64,000 nt of DNA from JBAZOY01 sp041648505 (GCA_041648505.1 JBAZOY010000002.1:40992-104991), one strand, 5' to 3'; shown: positions 34,181 through 43,765, counted from the first letter of the stretch. Translations and numbers: made by a program. Notes: generated from the sequence alone by a model not told the origin.

Positions 34181-37100
34181 ATGATCGCCAATATCATCGA
34201 GTATAGCGTCCGCAACAAGTTCGTCATTTTTTTGTTCACTTTCTTTGCGCTTGCCTGGGGGTTCTGGGCATTAAAACACACCCCGCTCGATGCCATACCT
34301 GATTTAAGTGACACCCAGGTCATCATATATACCGAATGGGGCGGCAGGAGTCCTGACTTAGTAGAAGATCAGGTCACCTACCCCATATCTTCGACTCTTC
34401 TGGCAGCCCCCAGGGTTCGGGTTGTTCGCGGCTTTTCTTTTCTGGGGAGCTCATTTATTTATGTCATCTTTGAAGAAGGAACCGATATCTACTGGGCGCG
34501 AAGCCGGGTCCTGGAATACCTCCAGGCAGTTAAAGACAAACTTCCGGCAGGGGTAAACCCGGTTCTTGGACCGGACGCAACGAGCCTTGGCTGGGGATTT
34601 TCCTATGCTGTAGTAGATAAAACCGGACAGCATAATCTTTCGGAACTTCGCACTCTTCAGGACTGGAATATAAAGCTTGCGCTGGAAAGTGTCCCGGGAG
34701 TGTCTGAGGTTGCCAGTATCGGCGGTTTTGTTAAACAGTACCAGGTCGCCATCGATCCAAACAAACTTTTAGCTTATAACATCCCCATAAATAAGGTGAT
34801 GGAAGCAGTTAGAAAAAGCAACCAGGATGTGGCGGGAAGGGTCCTGGAATTTTCCGGCATCGAATACATGGTGAGAGGAAGAGGATACATTAAAAGCCTT
34901 AAGGACCTGGAAGATATTTCCGTAGGTACTGACCGCGCCGGGACGCCGGTTTTTTTAAAACAAATAGGCACTATCCAGCTTGGACCGGAAATGCGAAGAG
35001 GGCTTGCTGATCTGGATGGACAAGGTGAAGTAGCCGGAGGCATTGTGGTAGTCCGGTTTGGGGAAAATGTCCTTACAGTGCTCGAAAGGGTTAAAGAGCG
35101 GATCAAAAAGGATATTGAACCGAGTCTCCCCAGGGGAGTAAAGATCATCACCACCTATGACCGGTCAGATCTGATCTATCGCTCCATTGATACCCTCAAA
35201 GAAGAAATTATTAAACTTGGCTTAGCAGTCAGTGTTGTATGTATTATCTTTTTGTTTCATCTTCCCAGCGCTTTTGTTGTTGTTTGCACCCTCCCGATTG
35301 CAATTATTCTTTCCTTTGTTTGCATGTATTATCTACATGTTACCTCCAACATCATGAGCTTGAGCGGTATCGCTATTGCCATTGGTGCGATGGTGGATGC
35401 TTCGATCATCATGGTGGAAAATGCGCATAAAAAACTGGAGGAAATCGGGGCTCAGGGGTCAGGAGTCGAGGATGAGGAGTCAGAAGTCAGAAGTCAGAAG
35501 GGAAAAGGGAAAAGAATAGATGTTATCATTGAGGCGGCGAAGGAGGTGGGGCCATCGTTGTTCTTTTCCCTCCTGGTGATTACGGTTGGATTTCTCCCGG
35601 TTTTCACTCTCCAGGGGCAGGCCGGGAGGCTTTTCAAGCCCTTAGCTTATACCAAAACTTTTGCCATGCTCTTCTCGGCTTTCATAGCAATTACCTTAAC
35701 CCCGGTGCTCATGACCATTTTTATCCGCGGTAAGATCAGGCCGGAAGAAAAAAATCCTGTCAGTACCTTTCTCCACAAAATGTATGAGCCTGTTGCCCGA
35801 ATTGCTTTAAGGTTTAAATGGGGGGTCATTATATTTGCGGTCATTGTTCTTGCGTTGACTATTGTTCCTTTTGTAAAGATTGGTTCCGAATTCATGCCTC
35901 CTTTGTACGAAGGTACTCTTTTTTATATGCCGGTTACGGTTCCGGGGGCTTCAATATCTGAAGCGTCTCGGCTGCTTCAGCTCCAGGATAAAATCCTGAA
36001 AAAGATACCTGAAGTTGCCCAGGTTTTTGGAAAAGCAGGACGAGCGGAAACTGCTACTGATCCTGCCCCCCTTGAGATGTTTGAAACCATAATCAACCTC
36101 AAGCCCGAGTCAGACTGGCGACCGGGGATGACGGTAGACAAACTTAAAAACGAGATGAATGAGGCTCTCACCATACCCGGGGTTTCTAATTCATTTACCA
36201 TGCCCATTAAGGCACGGATTGACATGCTTGCTACCGGAATCAGGACTCCGGTGGGGATTAAAATTTTAGGCCCGAAGCTGGAGGAGATTGAAAAGATCGG
36301 ACTTATGCTCGAACCGGTTTTGAAGAAGATCCCGGGAACACGCAGTGTGTATGCGGAGAGGGTTAACACCGGTTACTTTTTGGACATTACCATCAAAAGA
36401 GCGGAGATTGCCCGCTATGGTCTTACGGTTGATGACGTTCAGGCGGTTATTGAATCGGCTATCGGAGGTATGAACTTAACAACTACTATCGAAGGACGGG
36501 AAAGGTACCCGGTAAATATTCGCTATGCCAGAGACTTACGGGATGATGTAGAAAAACTCAAAAGGGTGCTGGTACCGGTGATGACGGAAAGCAGCTCTCC
36601 GGTTTCATCGGCTATGTCTTCCTCTTCTCCTGGCCCGGTCCAGGTGCCGCTACAGGTGCCGCTTCAGGCGCTTGCAGATATTAAAAAAGTAAAAGGGCCG
36701 AACATGATCAAAAGCGAGGAAGGGTTGCTTGCCGCCTATGTCTATATTGACTTTTCCGGACGGGATATTGGAGGGTATGTAGCGGAAGCCAGGGAAAAGG
36801 TTGCTCCTTTAAAGATCCCATCAGGCTATCGCTTAGAGTGGAGCGGGGAATATGAATATCTGGTGAAAACCCATGAAAGACTAAAACTTGTTATTCCTCT
36901 TACCATACTCATTATATTTGTCCTTCTCTATTTTAATACCCGATCAATTACCAAGACGGCTATTGTCTTTCTTGCTGTTCCTTTTTCTCTGGTAGGTTCC
37001 TTCTGGTTTCTGTATTTACTCCAGTATAACATGAGCATTGCGGTGTGGGTGGGTATCATAGCGTTGGCTGGGTTAGATGCTGAAACCGGAGTGGTTATGC

Positions 37101-37399
37101 TCCTCTACCTGGACCTGGCCTACGAACAGTGGAAGAAAGAAGGAAGGCTCAGAAACGTGAGTGACCTCAAAGAGGCAATTATGCACGGAGCGGTGAAAAG
37201 GATTCGTCCCAAAATCATGACGGTGAGTGTAATCTTAGCCGGCCTTATCCCGATCATGTTCAGCCACGGTGCAGGTGCGGATGTAATGAAGCGGATTGCC
37301 GCTCCCATGATCGGTGGGGTGATTACCTCCACCGTCCTGGAGCTGATCATTTATCCTTCCATATATCTGATATGGAAAGGAAGGGAATTACAGACATAA
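34181..37399 (+). CDS. cusA: CusA/CzcA-type heavy-metal RND efflux pump
   Basis: 1072 aa, full-length HME-RND protein of the inner membrane that exports metal ions using the proton gradient. The N-terminal helix and DAIPDLSDTQVIIYTEW opening are typical. The helix-4 signature GAMVDASIIMVENAH (Asp406) is that of the Cu(I)/Ag(I) branch rather than the Zn/Co branch. The RIDMLATGIRTPVGIK segment carries a Met like the CusA metal site. Two odd insertions are present: a Gly/Glu/Ser/Lys-rich one at 35449-35516, made of GTCAGAA-type DNA repeats, and a Ser/Pro/Val-Pro-Leu one at about 36592-36665. No CusB or CusC gene is next to it. Confidence 0.93.
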   Translation: MIANIIEYSVRNKFVIFLFTFFALAWGFWALKHTPLDAIPDLSDTQVIIYTEWGGRSPDLVEDQVTYPISSTLLAAPRVRVVRGFSFLGSSFIYVIFEEGTDIYWARSRVLEYLQAVKDKLPAGVNPVLGPDATSLGWGFSYAVVDKTGQHNLSELRTLQDWNIKLALESVPGVSEVASIGGFVKQYQVAIDPNKLLAYNIPINKVMEAVRKSNQDVAGRVLEFSGIEYMVRGRGYIKSLKDLEDISVGTDRAGTPVFLKQIGTIQLGPEMRRGLADLDGQGEVAGGIVVVRFGENVLTVLERVKERIKKDIEPSLPRGVKIITTYDRSDLIYRSIDTLKEEIIKLGLAVSVVCIIFLFHLPSAFVVVCTLPIAIILSFVCMYYLHVTSNIMSLSGIAIAIGAMVDASIIMVENAHKKLEEIGAQGSGVEDEESEVRSQKGKGKRIDVIIEAAKEVGPSLFFSLLVITVGFLPVFTLQGQAGRLFKPLAYTKTFAMLFSAFIAITLTPVLMTIFIRGKIRPEEKNPVSTFLHKMYEPVARIALRFKWGVIIFAVIVLALTIVPFVKIGSEFMPPLYEGTLFYMPVTVPGASISEASRLLQLQDKILKKIPEVAQVFGKAGRAETATDPAPLEMFETIINLKPESDWRPGMTVDKLKNEMNEALTIPGVSNSFTMPIKARIDMLATGIRTPVGIKILGPKLEEIEKIGLMLEPVLKKIPGTRSVYAERVNTGYFLDITIKRAEIARYGLTVDDVQAVIESAIGGMNLTTTIEGRERYPVNIRYARDLRDDVEKLKRVLVPVMTESSSPVSSAMSSSSPGPVQVPLQVPLQALADIKKVKGPNMIKSEEGLLAAYVYIDFSGRDIGGYVAEAREKVAPLKIPSGYRLEWSGEYEYLVKTHERLKLVIPLTILIIFVLLYFNTRSITKTAIVFLAVPFSLVGSFWFLYLLQYNMSIAVWVGIIALAGLDAETGVVMLLYLDLAYEQWKKEGRLRNVSDLKEAIMHGAVKRIRPKIMTVSVILAGLIPIMFSHGAGADVMKRIAAPMIGGVITSTVLELIIYPSIYLIWKGRELQT

Positions 37400-37465
37400 C
37401 TTGGGGGATGTGATTACCAATTTTATTGCATTTGCCGATCACCCTTTCCAATTCTTACAGATTTC

Positions 37466-37494
37466 TTGACTGAATAGAAACATTCTAATATAAT
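37466..37494 (+). promoter_or_regulatory. Near-consensus sigma70 promoter of lon with internal palindrome
   Basis: TTGACT (37466-37471), exactly 17 bases, TATAAT (37489-37494). Within the spacer lies TAGAA-ACA-TTCTA (37475-37487), a perfect 5-3-5 palindrome, a good place for a repressor. The leader to the lon ATG is about 100 bases. Confidence 0.8.
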
Positions 37495-37600
37495 AACAAC
37501 CAATTATGAAGCACTACACGCGTGCTCCCTTCCATAGAGGAGAGTGAGCCCTGCATTCCGGTGTGAATTTCAAAAAAATTTGTTACGAAGGGTTTAATAG

Positions 37601-39907
37601 ATGGATAACCATTTGATGATTTTACCGTTAAGAAATATGGTCCTCTTTCCTGGGATACAGGTACCTCTGCTGATAGGCAGGGAAAGTTCAATCAAGTTGG
37701 TCAAGGATGCCTGGGAGAAAAAAGAAGTGATCGGTGTGATTGCTCAAAAGGATGCGGAAAATGATGAGCCTGTACCGCCGGGGGATCTCTATTCAATGGG
37801 TACCACGGCAAAGCTTCTCGAACTGATAAAGGAGGAGGAGGGGCTTCGTGTTGTGGTGGAAGGTGTAAAGAGATTTAGAACGGCTAAGTACCTTGATTCT
37901 CCATATTATTTTGTCGCTGAAGTAGAGATAATCGAGGAAGAAGAACCGACACCTGAAGCGAACAAGATGATGCAGGAGGTAAAGAAGGTATCGTTAGAAA
38001 TAATCCAACGTGTCAAAATGCCGGGACCAGTGATAAAGGCAGGGAAGGAACAGATAACTCAGATTTCTCATCCTGGTCAATTGGCAGATTGGATAACCGT
38101 TTTTGGTCCTTTTGAGACTGAACGAAAGCAAGAGATTCTGGAGACAATAGATATTAAAGAACGGTTGAAAAAACTTTTGCACCTCCTTAATGAAGCGGAA
38201 GTAGGAATAGATGTTAAAGAAGAAGCGGGGAAGGAGGTTTTTAGAACCCAGAGGGCTTATTGGCTTCGCGAACAGATTAAGGCAGCTCAAAAAGAATTGA
38301 AAGAAATGGGAGAAACCGAGGTATCGGGAGAGATAGCTGCGTTGAAGGAAAAGATGGAGCAAGCCATGATGCCGGAGGAGGCCCGGAAAGCAGCCGAGAA
38401 GGAATTGGATCGGCTAAGTTATATTCACCCGGCCTCGGCCGAATACGGAACCATCCGGACCTACCTGGATTGGCTGATAGAAATTCCCTGGTCACAGAGC
38501 ACTGAGGACAATCTGGATATAAATCAGGCTGAAAAGATTTTAGACGAAGATCATTATAATCTGGAAAAGGTAAAAAAGAGAATGCTTGAATATCTGGCTG
38601 TTCGTCAACTCAAGCCGGATGTAAAAGGACAGATCCTCTGTTTTGTGGGACCTCCCGGTACGGGAAAAACTTCTTTGGGCCGTTCTATTGCGCGGGCCTT
38701 GGGGCGAAAGTTTGTCAGGATCTCCCTGGGAGGAGTCAGGGATGAAGCAGAAATTAGGGGTCATCGCCGTACATATGTTGGTGCTTTGCCTGGTCGGATT
38801 ATCCAGCAGATTAAAAAGGCAGGTTCTAATAATCCGGTTTTTATGCTCGATGAAATGGATAAGGTTGGAGCTGATTGGCGAGGTGATCCTTCTTCAGCTT
38901 TACTGGAAGTCCTGGATCCGGAGCAGAATTTTTCTTTTTCCGACCATTATATGGAAGTATCTTTTGATCTGTCCAGGATAATGTTTATCGGTACGGCTAA
39001 TTTGGAAGACCCGATTCTACCCGCCTTGAAAGACAGGATGGAACTTTTATATCTCCCTGGTTATACCCGGGAAGAAAAACTCAAAATTGCCAAACAATTC
39101 CTTGTTCCCAGACAACTCGAGGGACACGGCCTTTCCGAGAAGCAGCTTAAATTCGATGATAAAACTATAGAAGCTATTATCAGGGATTATACGAGGGAAG
39201 CAGGGGTCAGAAATTTAGAGCGGGAGATTGCCGCTTGCTGTCGCAGGGTAGCTAGGGGAATTGCAGCCAAAAAAAATGTGAAGGCCATGATCAAAGTTGC
39301 TAATCTCCATGATTTTTTGGGACCGGTTAAATTCTTCTCAGAATTGGCAGAGAGGACATCAAAACCGGGAGTAGCTATTGGTTTAGCCTGGACCCAATGC
39401 GGCGGAGAAATCCTCTTTATAGAGGCGGCCAAGATGGAGGGCAAGGAAAAACTTATTCTAACAGGGCAGTTAGGTGATGTGATGAAAGAATCAGCCCAGG
39501 CGGCCTTAAGCTATGTAAGATCCAATGTTGCTAAATTTAATCTGGCGGATAATTTTTTTAAAAATAAGGAGATTCATCTCCATGTCCCTGCCGGCGCGAC
39601 TCCCAAGGATGGGCCATCAGCCGGGATAGCCATGTTTATTGCTCTGGTTTCTCTTTTAACTAACAGACCAACACGTTCAGATGTGGCTATGACGGGAGAG
39701 ATTACTCTGCGGGGCAGAGTCCTGCCCGTCGGAGGAATCAAGGAAAAAGTTCTGGCGGCCAAGGAGGCAGGACTCAAGGCTGTTATTCTACCGAAGAGGA
39801 ATGAGAAAGATTTGGAAGAAGTACCAAAGGAAGTAAAGGATGTTGTGGAGTTTAAGTTTATTGAAGAGATGGACGAGGCGATAAATATGGCTTTTGAAGA
39901 GAATTAG
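37601..39907 (+). CDS. lon: ATP-dependent protease Lon
   Basis: 768 aa. The N-terminal substrate-binding domain (LPLRNMVLFPG, residues ~8-200) is followed by a AAA+ ATPase with Walker A GPPGTGKTS at 350-358 and Walker B VFMLDEMDK. The peptidase domain carries the Ser-Lys dyad Ser673 (GPSAGIA) and Lys716 (GGIKEK), spaced 43 residues as in E. coli. It degrades misfolded and regulatory proteins in the cytoplasm. It is slightly shorter than E. coli Lon (784). The strong promoter at 37466 suggests a single-gene unit. Confidence 0.98.
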   Translation: MDNHLMILPLRNMVLFPGIQVPLLIGRESSIKLVKDAWEKKEVIGVIAQKDAENDEPVPPGDLYSMGTTAKLLELIKEEEGLRVVVEGVKRFRTAKYLDSPYYFVAEVEIIEEEEPTPEANKMMQEVKKVSLEIIQRVKMPGPVIKAGKEQITQISHPGQLADWITVFGPFETERKQEILETIDIKERLKKLLHLLNEAEVGIDVKEEAGKEVFRTQRAYWLREQIKAAQKELKEMGETEVSGEIAALKEKMEQAMMPEEARKAAEKELDRLSYIHPASAEYGTIRTYLDWLIEIPWSQSTEDNLDINQAEKILDEDHYNLEKVKKRMLEYLAVRQLKPDVKGQILCFVGPPGTGKTSLGRSIARALGRKFVRISLGGVRDEAEIRGHRRTYVGALPGRIIQQIKKAGSNNPVFMLDEMDKVGADWRGDPSSALLEVLDPEQNFSFSDHYMEVSFDLSRIMFIGTANLEDPILPALKDRMELLYLPGYTREEKLKIAKQFLVPRQLEGHGLSEKQLKFDDKTIEAIIRDYTREAGVRNLEREIAACCRRVARGIAAKKNVKAMIKVANLHDFLGPVKFFSELAERTSKPGVAIGLAWTQCGGEILFIEAAKMEGKEKLILTGQLGDVMKESAQAALSYVRSNVAKFNLADNFFKNKEIHLHVPAGATPKDGPSAGIAMFIALVSLLTNRPTRSDVAMTGEITLRGRVLPVGGIKEKVLAAKEAGLKAVILPKRNEKDLEEVPKEVKDVVEFKFIEEMDEAINMAFEEN

Positions 39908-40029
39908 CACTTAAAACGCCCTGAAGGTTAAAATATTTCACTTAAAAACAAAAATTCCTATAGTCCCCCTTCTCCAAGGGGTGATTTTCATCAAAAAGAT
40001 AGAAATAGTACTATAGAGAGTAATCCGGC

Positions 40030-40416
40030 ATGCAGGTGAATGGAAAGATAGCTGAAGCGGTAAGAATGAAGGCTGTTGAGGGAAAGATTGCCTGTGCCGA
40101 TGCTGCCGGTATTGCCGATAAGCTCAACGTAGCGATATGTGAGGTGGGTGCTAACCTTGATCTTATCGGGATGCGTATCACCAAGTGTCAATTGGGTCTT
40201 TTCGGCCATGCTCTTCGTAAAACGAGCATTCCTTCGGCTGAAACCGTTGTTCCTGAACTGGAAAAGGCTATCCGTGATAAGCTGATCGATAACTGTCTTC
40301 CCTGTGCGGCTTGCTGGGATATCGCGGGACAACTGGGTATAGCGAGGATGAACGTTTCATCTACCTGCGACGCCTTGGATATAAAGGTCAAACCCTGCCA
40401 GCTGGGGGCTTTTTAA
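40030..40416 (+). CDS. Small protein of two duplicated HTH-like modules with a KxCQLG motif
   Basis: 128 aa. Residues ~13-59 and ~83-128 are two copies of the same module: each has a Cys-Ala start (IACADAAGIADKLNV / LPCAACWDIAGQLGI), a short helix pair, and ends in ITKCQLGLFG / VKPCQLGAF. The helix pattern resembles a winged or simple helix-turn-helix. Single-module proteins with an end like KI(S/T)xCQLGxFG occur in anaerobes, but I do not know their job. The conserved Cys residues (about six) could bind a metal. No operon partner is evident between lon and DUF4301. A hairpin CCCCTTCTCCAAGGGG (39966-39981) precedes it. Confidence 0.65.
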   Translation: MQVNGKIAEAVRMKAVEGKIACADAAGIADKLNVAICEVGANLDLIGMRITKCQLGLFGHALRKTSIPSAETVVPELEKAIRDKLIDNCLPCAACWDIAGQLGIARMNVSSTCDALDIKVKPCQLGAF

Positions 40417-40461
40417 CATATTGCCGACATATATTGACCGTGTGAAGATACAGAAGGATCA

Positions 40462-40569
40462 ATGGTTATGTCAAAAGAGAGGACCACAAAAAGGCAGAAA
40501 GATATTTCCCGGTTGTTGAGAGAAAAGAAACAACTCGTCAGAGACGGGAAAAAGGTCAAGAAGAAATAA
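40462..40569 (+). CDS. Very small basic protein (35 aa)
   Basis: 35 codons beginning MVMSKERTTKRQKDISRLL and ending in a Lys-rich tail, with about half of the residues charged. AGAAGGA precedes the ATG. A second ATG two codons in is possible. It is reminiscent of other short Lys/Arg-rich proteins in this window (43610-43765) but not alike in sequence. Function unknown; it could be RNA- or ribosome-associated. Confidence 0.5.
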   Translation: MVMSKERTTKRQKDISRLLREKKQLVRDGKKVKKK

Positions 40570-40620
40570 TAAAATTGGGGGGATACTTTTTTAGGGCAGA
40601 CTCGGAGGGGACTAATTTGC

Positions 40621-42153
40621 ATGACTGACAGGCTGTTTACGGAGTCCGATATCGAACAGATTGAGGCAATTGGATTGACAGTAGAGGCGGTGTTGGAGCA
40701 GATTGAGATCTTTCAGAGAGGTGTTCCCCCTGTCAACCTGAACAGACCCTGTACCATTAATGATGGGATCGTGACCATCCCCGACAAAGAACAGGATGTT
40801 TTCCTTGCGGCTTACGATGAAGCAGCCGCTGATGGTCGCTTCCTGAAATTTGTGCCCGCTTCCGGGGCCGCCAGTCGTATGTTTAAAGACTGGTACATGA
40901 TCCTTGGGAAAGGCGGTCCTGATCTCGAAGAAGCAGACGTAAAATTTGTGCAAGACCTTAGGAAATTTGCCTTCTTTGATGATTTAAACCGGTTGGTCTC
41001 CCGTAGGGGAGAGAATATTGACGATCTTATCAGAAACGGAAAATTTGACGATATACTGAAATATATTCTGACACCAGAGGGTTTAAATTATGGATGTCTT
41101 CCCAAGGCGCTTCTTAAATTTCATACCTATCCACTCAAGGGCAGTCGGACTGCCCTTGAGGAACATCTCGCTGAGGTAGTTCTGTATGGCAGGGATAATA
41201 ATCGTACCTGTCGTATCCATTTTACCGTTTCTGACGAACACAAAAAAGCAGTGGAAGAATATCTGTTACAGCTCAAGGGGGATTATGAAGCTCTTTACGA
41301 CGTTATTTTTGATCTTGAGCTTTCCGTACAGTTTCCATTTACCAATACCATTGCCGTGGATATGGAGAATCGTCCCTTGCGGAATCAGGATGGGTCTCTC
41401 GTTTTCAGACCCGCTGGTCACGGTGCCCTTCTGGAAAATTTAAATCAAATTAATGGGGACGTCATTTTTATAAAGAATATTGATAACGTTGTTCCTGACA
41501 GATTAAAAACACTTACAATTATCTACAAAAAAATCCTTGGTGGCTACCTGATTATACTTCAGAAGGAGATATTCCGCTATTTGCATCTCCTGTCTGAGGA
41601 GGAAATTAATGAAGAACGGATAAGGGAGATGACCGATTTTTGTAAGGAAAAACTTAATATTACATTCCCTGTGGGCTTTGATATTCTATCCGTTTCGGAG
41701 AGATGTGCCTTCATTTATGAAAGGTTGAACCGGCCACTGCGTGTATGCGGCATAGTTAGAAATGAAGGGGAGCCGGGCGGAGGTCCCTTCTGGGTAGATG
41801 AGGGTGATGGAATTCAATCTCTCCAGATTGTAGAGGAATTTCAGGTAGACAAGAATTCATCAGCACAGCAAGCTATCTGGTCGTCGGCCACCCATTTTAA
41901 TCCTGTTGACCTTGTTTGTGGGGTAAGGGACTATAGAATGCGGAACTTTGATCTCCATCAATTTGCCAATCGAAAGGCAGTCGGCATTTCACAGAAATCT
42001 GAAAAGGGGCGGGAGATAAGGGCACTGGAGCTTCCCGGTTTGTGGAATGGTTCCATGTACTTCTGGAATACGGTCTTTGTTGAGGTTCCCCCGGAAACTT
42101 TTAACCCTGTAAAGAACGTTGATGATTTACTAAGGGATGAACATCAACCTTGA
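40621..42153 (+). CDS. DUF4301 family protein
   Basis: 510 aa, soluble. The family is recognised by the N-terminal FVPASGAASRMFKDWY block (about residues 80-95), the CLPKALLKFHTYP block (about 160-172) and PAGHGALLENLNQINGDVIFIKNIDNV (in pieces, about 263-290). The ASGAASRMF and GHGALL elements look like nucleotide-sugar pyrophosphorylase-like loops, but no activity is established. The 3' end overlaps the region upstream of proC: its stop (42153) is 34 bases before the proC ATG. Confidence 0.85.
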   Translation: MTDRLFTESDIEQIEAIGLTVEAVLEQIEIFQRGVPPVNLNRPCTINDGIVTIPDKEQDVFLAAYDEAAADGRFLKFVPASGAASRMFKDWYMILGKGGPDLEEADVKFVQDLRKFAFFDDLNRLVSRRGENIDDLIRNGKFDDILKYILTPEGLNYGCLPKALLKFHTYPLKGSRTALEEHLAEVVLYGRDNNRTCRIHFTVSDEHKKAVEEYLLQLKGDYEALYDVIFDLELSVQFPFTNTIAVDMENRPLRNQDGSLVFRPAGHGALLENLNQINGDVIFIKNIDNVVPDRLKTLTIIYKKILGGYLIILQKEIFRYLHLLSEEEINEERIREMTDFCKEKLNITFPVGFDILSVSERCAFIYERLNRPLRVCGIVRNEGEPGGGPFWVDEGDGIQSLQIVEEFQVDKNSSAQQAIWSSATHFNPVDLVCGVRDYRMRNFDLHQFANRKAVGISQKSEKGREIRALELPGLWNGSMYFWNTVFVEVPPETFNPVKNVDDLLRDEHQP

Positions 42154-42187
42154 CGGGCAGGTAACGAATGAGCAAGGGGAGAAAAAA

Positions 42188-43006
42188 ATGTTGACAGGAA
42201 AAAAGATCGGGTTCATCGGTGCAGGAAAGATGGGCGGTGTCCTTATCGGCAGTATCATTTCGCGTGGTCTGCTGCATGCAAGTGATGTGATAGTTTTCGA
42301 TGTCCTCAGGGAAAGAATGGAGGAACTCAAGGAACAATACAGTGTGCATGTAGCGGAGGATAAGAGAGATATTGTAAACAGTGCAGATGTGGTTATTCTG
42401 GCGGTAAAACCTCAGAATATGGCAGAAGTCCTGAAGGAGATAGCCGGTGACGGCAAAAAAGCCGGGTTGATCATATCTATTGCGGCAGGTATTTCCATAA
42501 ACTTCATGGAAAGTTATCTTGGAAAAAAGGTGCGGGTTATAAGGGCCATGCCGAACATGCCGGCCATGGTCGGCGAAGGGGTTACCGCTCTTGCCTGTGG
42601 CGGTGGTGCGGGAGAAGATGATATTTCCTTAGCTTGTCTGATCTTTGACTCCGTGGGAACAACGGTTGTTGTGGAAGAAAAGCTTATGGATGCGGTAACC
42701 GGTCTCAGTGGAAGCGGTCCTGCCTATGGCTTCGTTTTTATTGAAGCGCTTTCAGATGCAGGTGTCTGTATGGGATTGAGCAGGGATATAGCCTTGCAGT
42801 TGGCAGCGCAGACCATTTTGGGTGCAGCCAAGCTTTGCCTTGTAAGCGGTAAACATCCTGCGGAATTAAAGGATATGGTTACATCGCCGGGAGGCACAAC
42901 TATCGCGGGACTTAAGGTTTTAGAGGAGGGCAAAATCAGGGCTGTTCTAATGGCGGCGGTAGAAGCAGCGACTATACGCGCCGGGGAACTAGGTGGCAAT
43001 GAATAG
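42188..43006 (+). CDS. proC: Pyrroline-5-carboxylate reductase
   Basis: 272 aa. ProC makes proline from pyrroline-5-carboxylate with NAD(P)H. The Rossmann motif IGFIGAGKMGGVLIGS is at residues 6-21, VRAMPNMPAMVGEG is in the middle, and the C-terminal signature (SGSGPAYGFVFIEALSDAGV, LVTSPGGTT-like MVTSPGGTTIAGL) is complete. Start at 42188, after AAGGGGAG; the longer frame from 42137 overlaps DUF4301. A fragment resembling its last ~30 codons reappears at 45306-45412. Confidence 0.96.
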   Translation: MLTGKKIGFIGAGKMGGVLIGSIISRGLLHASDVIVFDVLRERMEELKEQYSVHVAEDKRDIVNSADVVILAVKPQNMAEVLKEIAGDGKKAGLIISIAAGISINFMESYLGKKVRVIRAMPNMPAMVGEGVTALACGGGAGEDDISLACLIFDSVGTTVVVEEKLMDAVTGLSGSGPAYGFVFIEALSDAGVCMGLSRDIALQLAAQTILGAAKLCLVSGKHPAELKDMVTSPGGTTIAGLKVLEEGKIRAVLMAAVEAATIRAGELGGNE

Positions 43007-43252
43007 CAGCACAGTGTCATTTCCGGTATCAGTTGTGTAACGGTTCGTTATTGCGCGCTTCAATACGAGAATTTTTTTGAAAATATTTAATAATTAGCTT
43101 GCTTTTGTCATAAAAAAAAGTTATGTTATCCACAATTATTTGGTCCTGTCCTCAAATGGAAGGGCAGTTTCTTCTGAAGGTACAATTCATGTATAAATGT
43201 GACATCCTCCAGTATGAAACGTTGAAAATTTTAAAGAAAGGAGGATGCTACT

Positions 43253-43453
43253 ATGACTAATGGAACAGTTAAATGGTTTAACGACAGCAAAGGATTCGGG
43301 TTCATTGAGCAGGCAGAAGGACCGGATGTGTTTGTTCATCATTCAGCTATCAACTCAAGCGGTTTTAAATCCCTCAAAGAAGGTGACTCAGTTACATTCG
43401 ACATCGAGAAAGGCCCGAAAGGTCCTGCCGCGGTAAATGTTACTGTAATCTAA
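43253..43453 (+). CDS. Cold-shock protein (CspA family)
   Basis: 66 aa, single cold-shock domain that binds single-stranded RNA/DNA. RNP1 (KGFGFIEQ) and RNP2 (VFVHHSAI) are intact, and NGTVKWFND is the typical start. A strong AAGGAGG stands 8 nt before the ATG. The ~245-base upstream region is long and AT-rich, as for cold-induced leaders, but no cold box was identified. A terminator follows directly. Confidence 0.96.
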   Translation: MTNGTVKWFNDSKGFGFIEQAEGPDVFVHHSAINSSGFKSLKEGDSVTFDIEKGPKGPAAVNVTVI

Positions 43454-43465
43454 ATCTTTGTTACT

Positions 43466-43506
43466 AAAAAAGGCATTCCTTTCAAACTGTGAGGGAGTGC
43501 CTTTTT
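43466..43506 (+). terminator. Intrinsic terminator of the cold-shock gene
   Basis: AAAAAGGCATTCC pairs with GGGAGTGCCTTTTT (one G-T pair) around a ~14-base loop, ending in Ts, 13 bases after the stop. Confidence 0.85.
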
Positions 43507-43609
43507 GCTCGAAAATTTCCCTCACGACCTAAGAGAAACTAATAATGGTCCGTCTTCAAGATTGTGAAGTTTTAGCAATAATAAAGACGACTGCAAAGGG
43601 GGGTGCAAA

Positions 43610-43765
43610 TTGGCAAGATCAAACTATCAATTTCAAAAGCGACAGAAGGAAATGGAACAAAAGAAAAAGAAAGAGCAAAAAAAACAACTAAAATTGGACA
43701 AAAAGATGGAGAAAGTAGAAGAAAGTGCTCCAAATCCTTCCCAAAGTGAAGAAGAATCTTTATAA
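43610..43765 (+). CDS. Small Lys/Gln-rich protein (51 aa)
   Basis: 51 aa from a TTG at 43610, with AAGGGGGGTG just upstream. It opens MARSNYQFQKRQKEMEQKKK and is coiled-coil-like in the middle, with an acidic C-terminus. Short proteins with the opening MAR(S/A)NYQFxKRQKE are widespread in Proteobacteria, function unknown to me. It lies between the cold-shock gene and a DEAD-box helicase, both RNA-handling genes; a perfect terminator separates it from the helicase. Confidence 0.7.
   Translation: MARSNYQFQKRQKEMEQKKKKEQKKQLKLDKKMEKVEESAPNPSQSEEESL

Noticed and set aside
42101..42349. Minus-strand frames over the proC start
   Set aside because: Shadows of DUF4301 and proC, both strongly supported on the plus strand.
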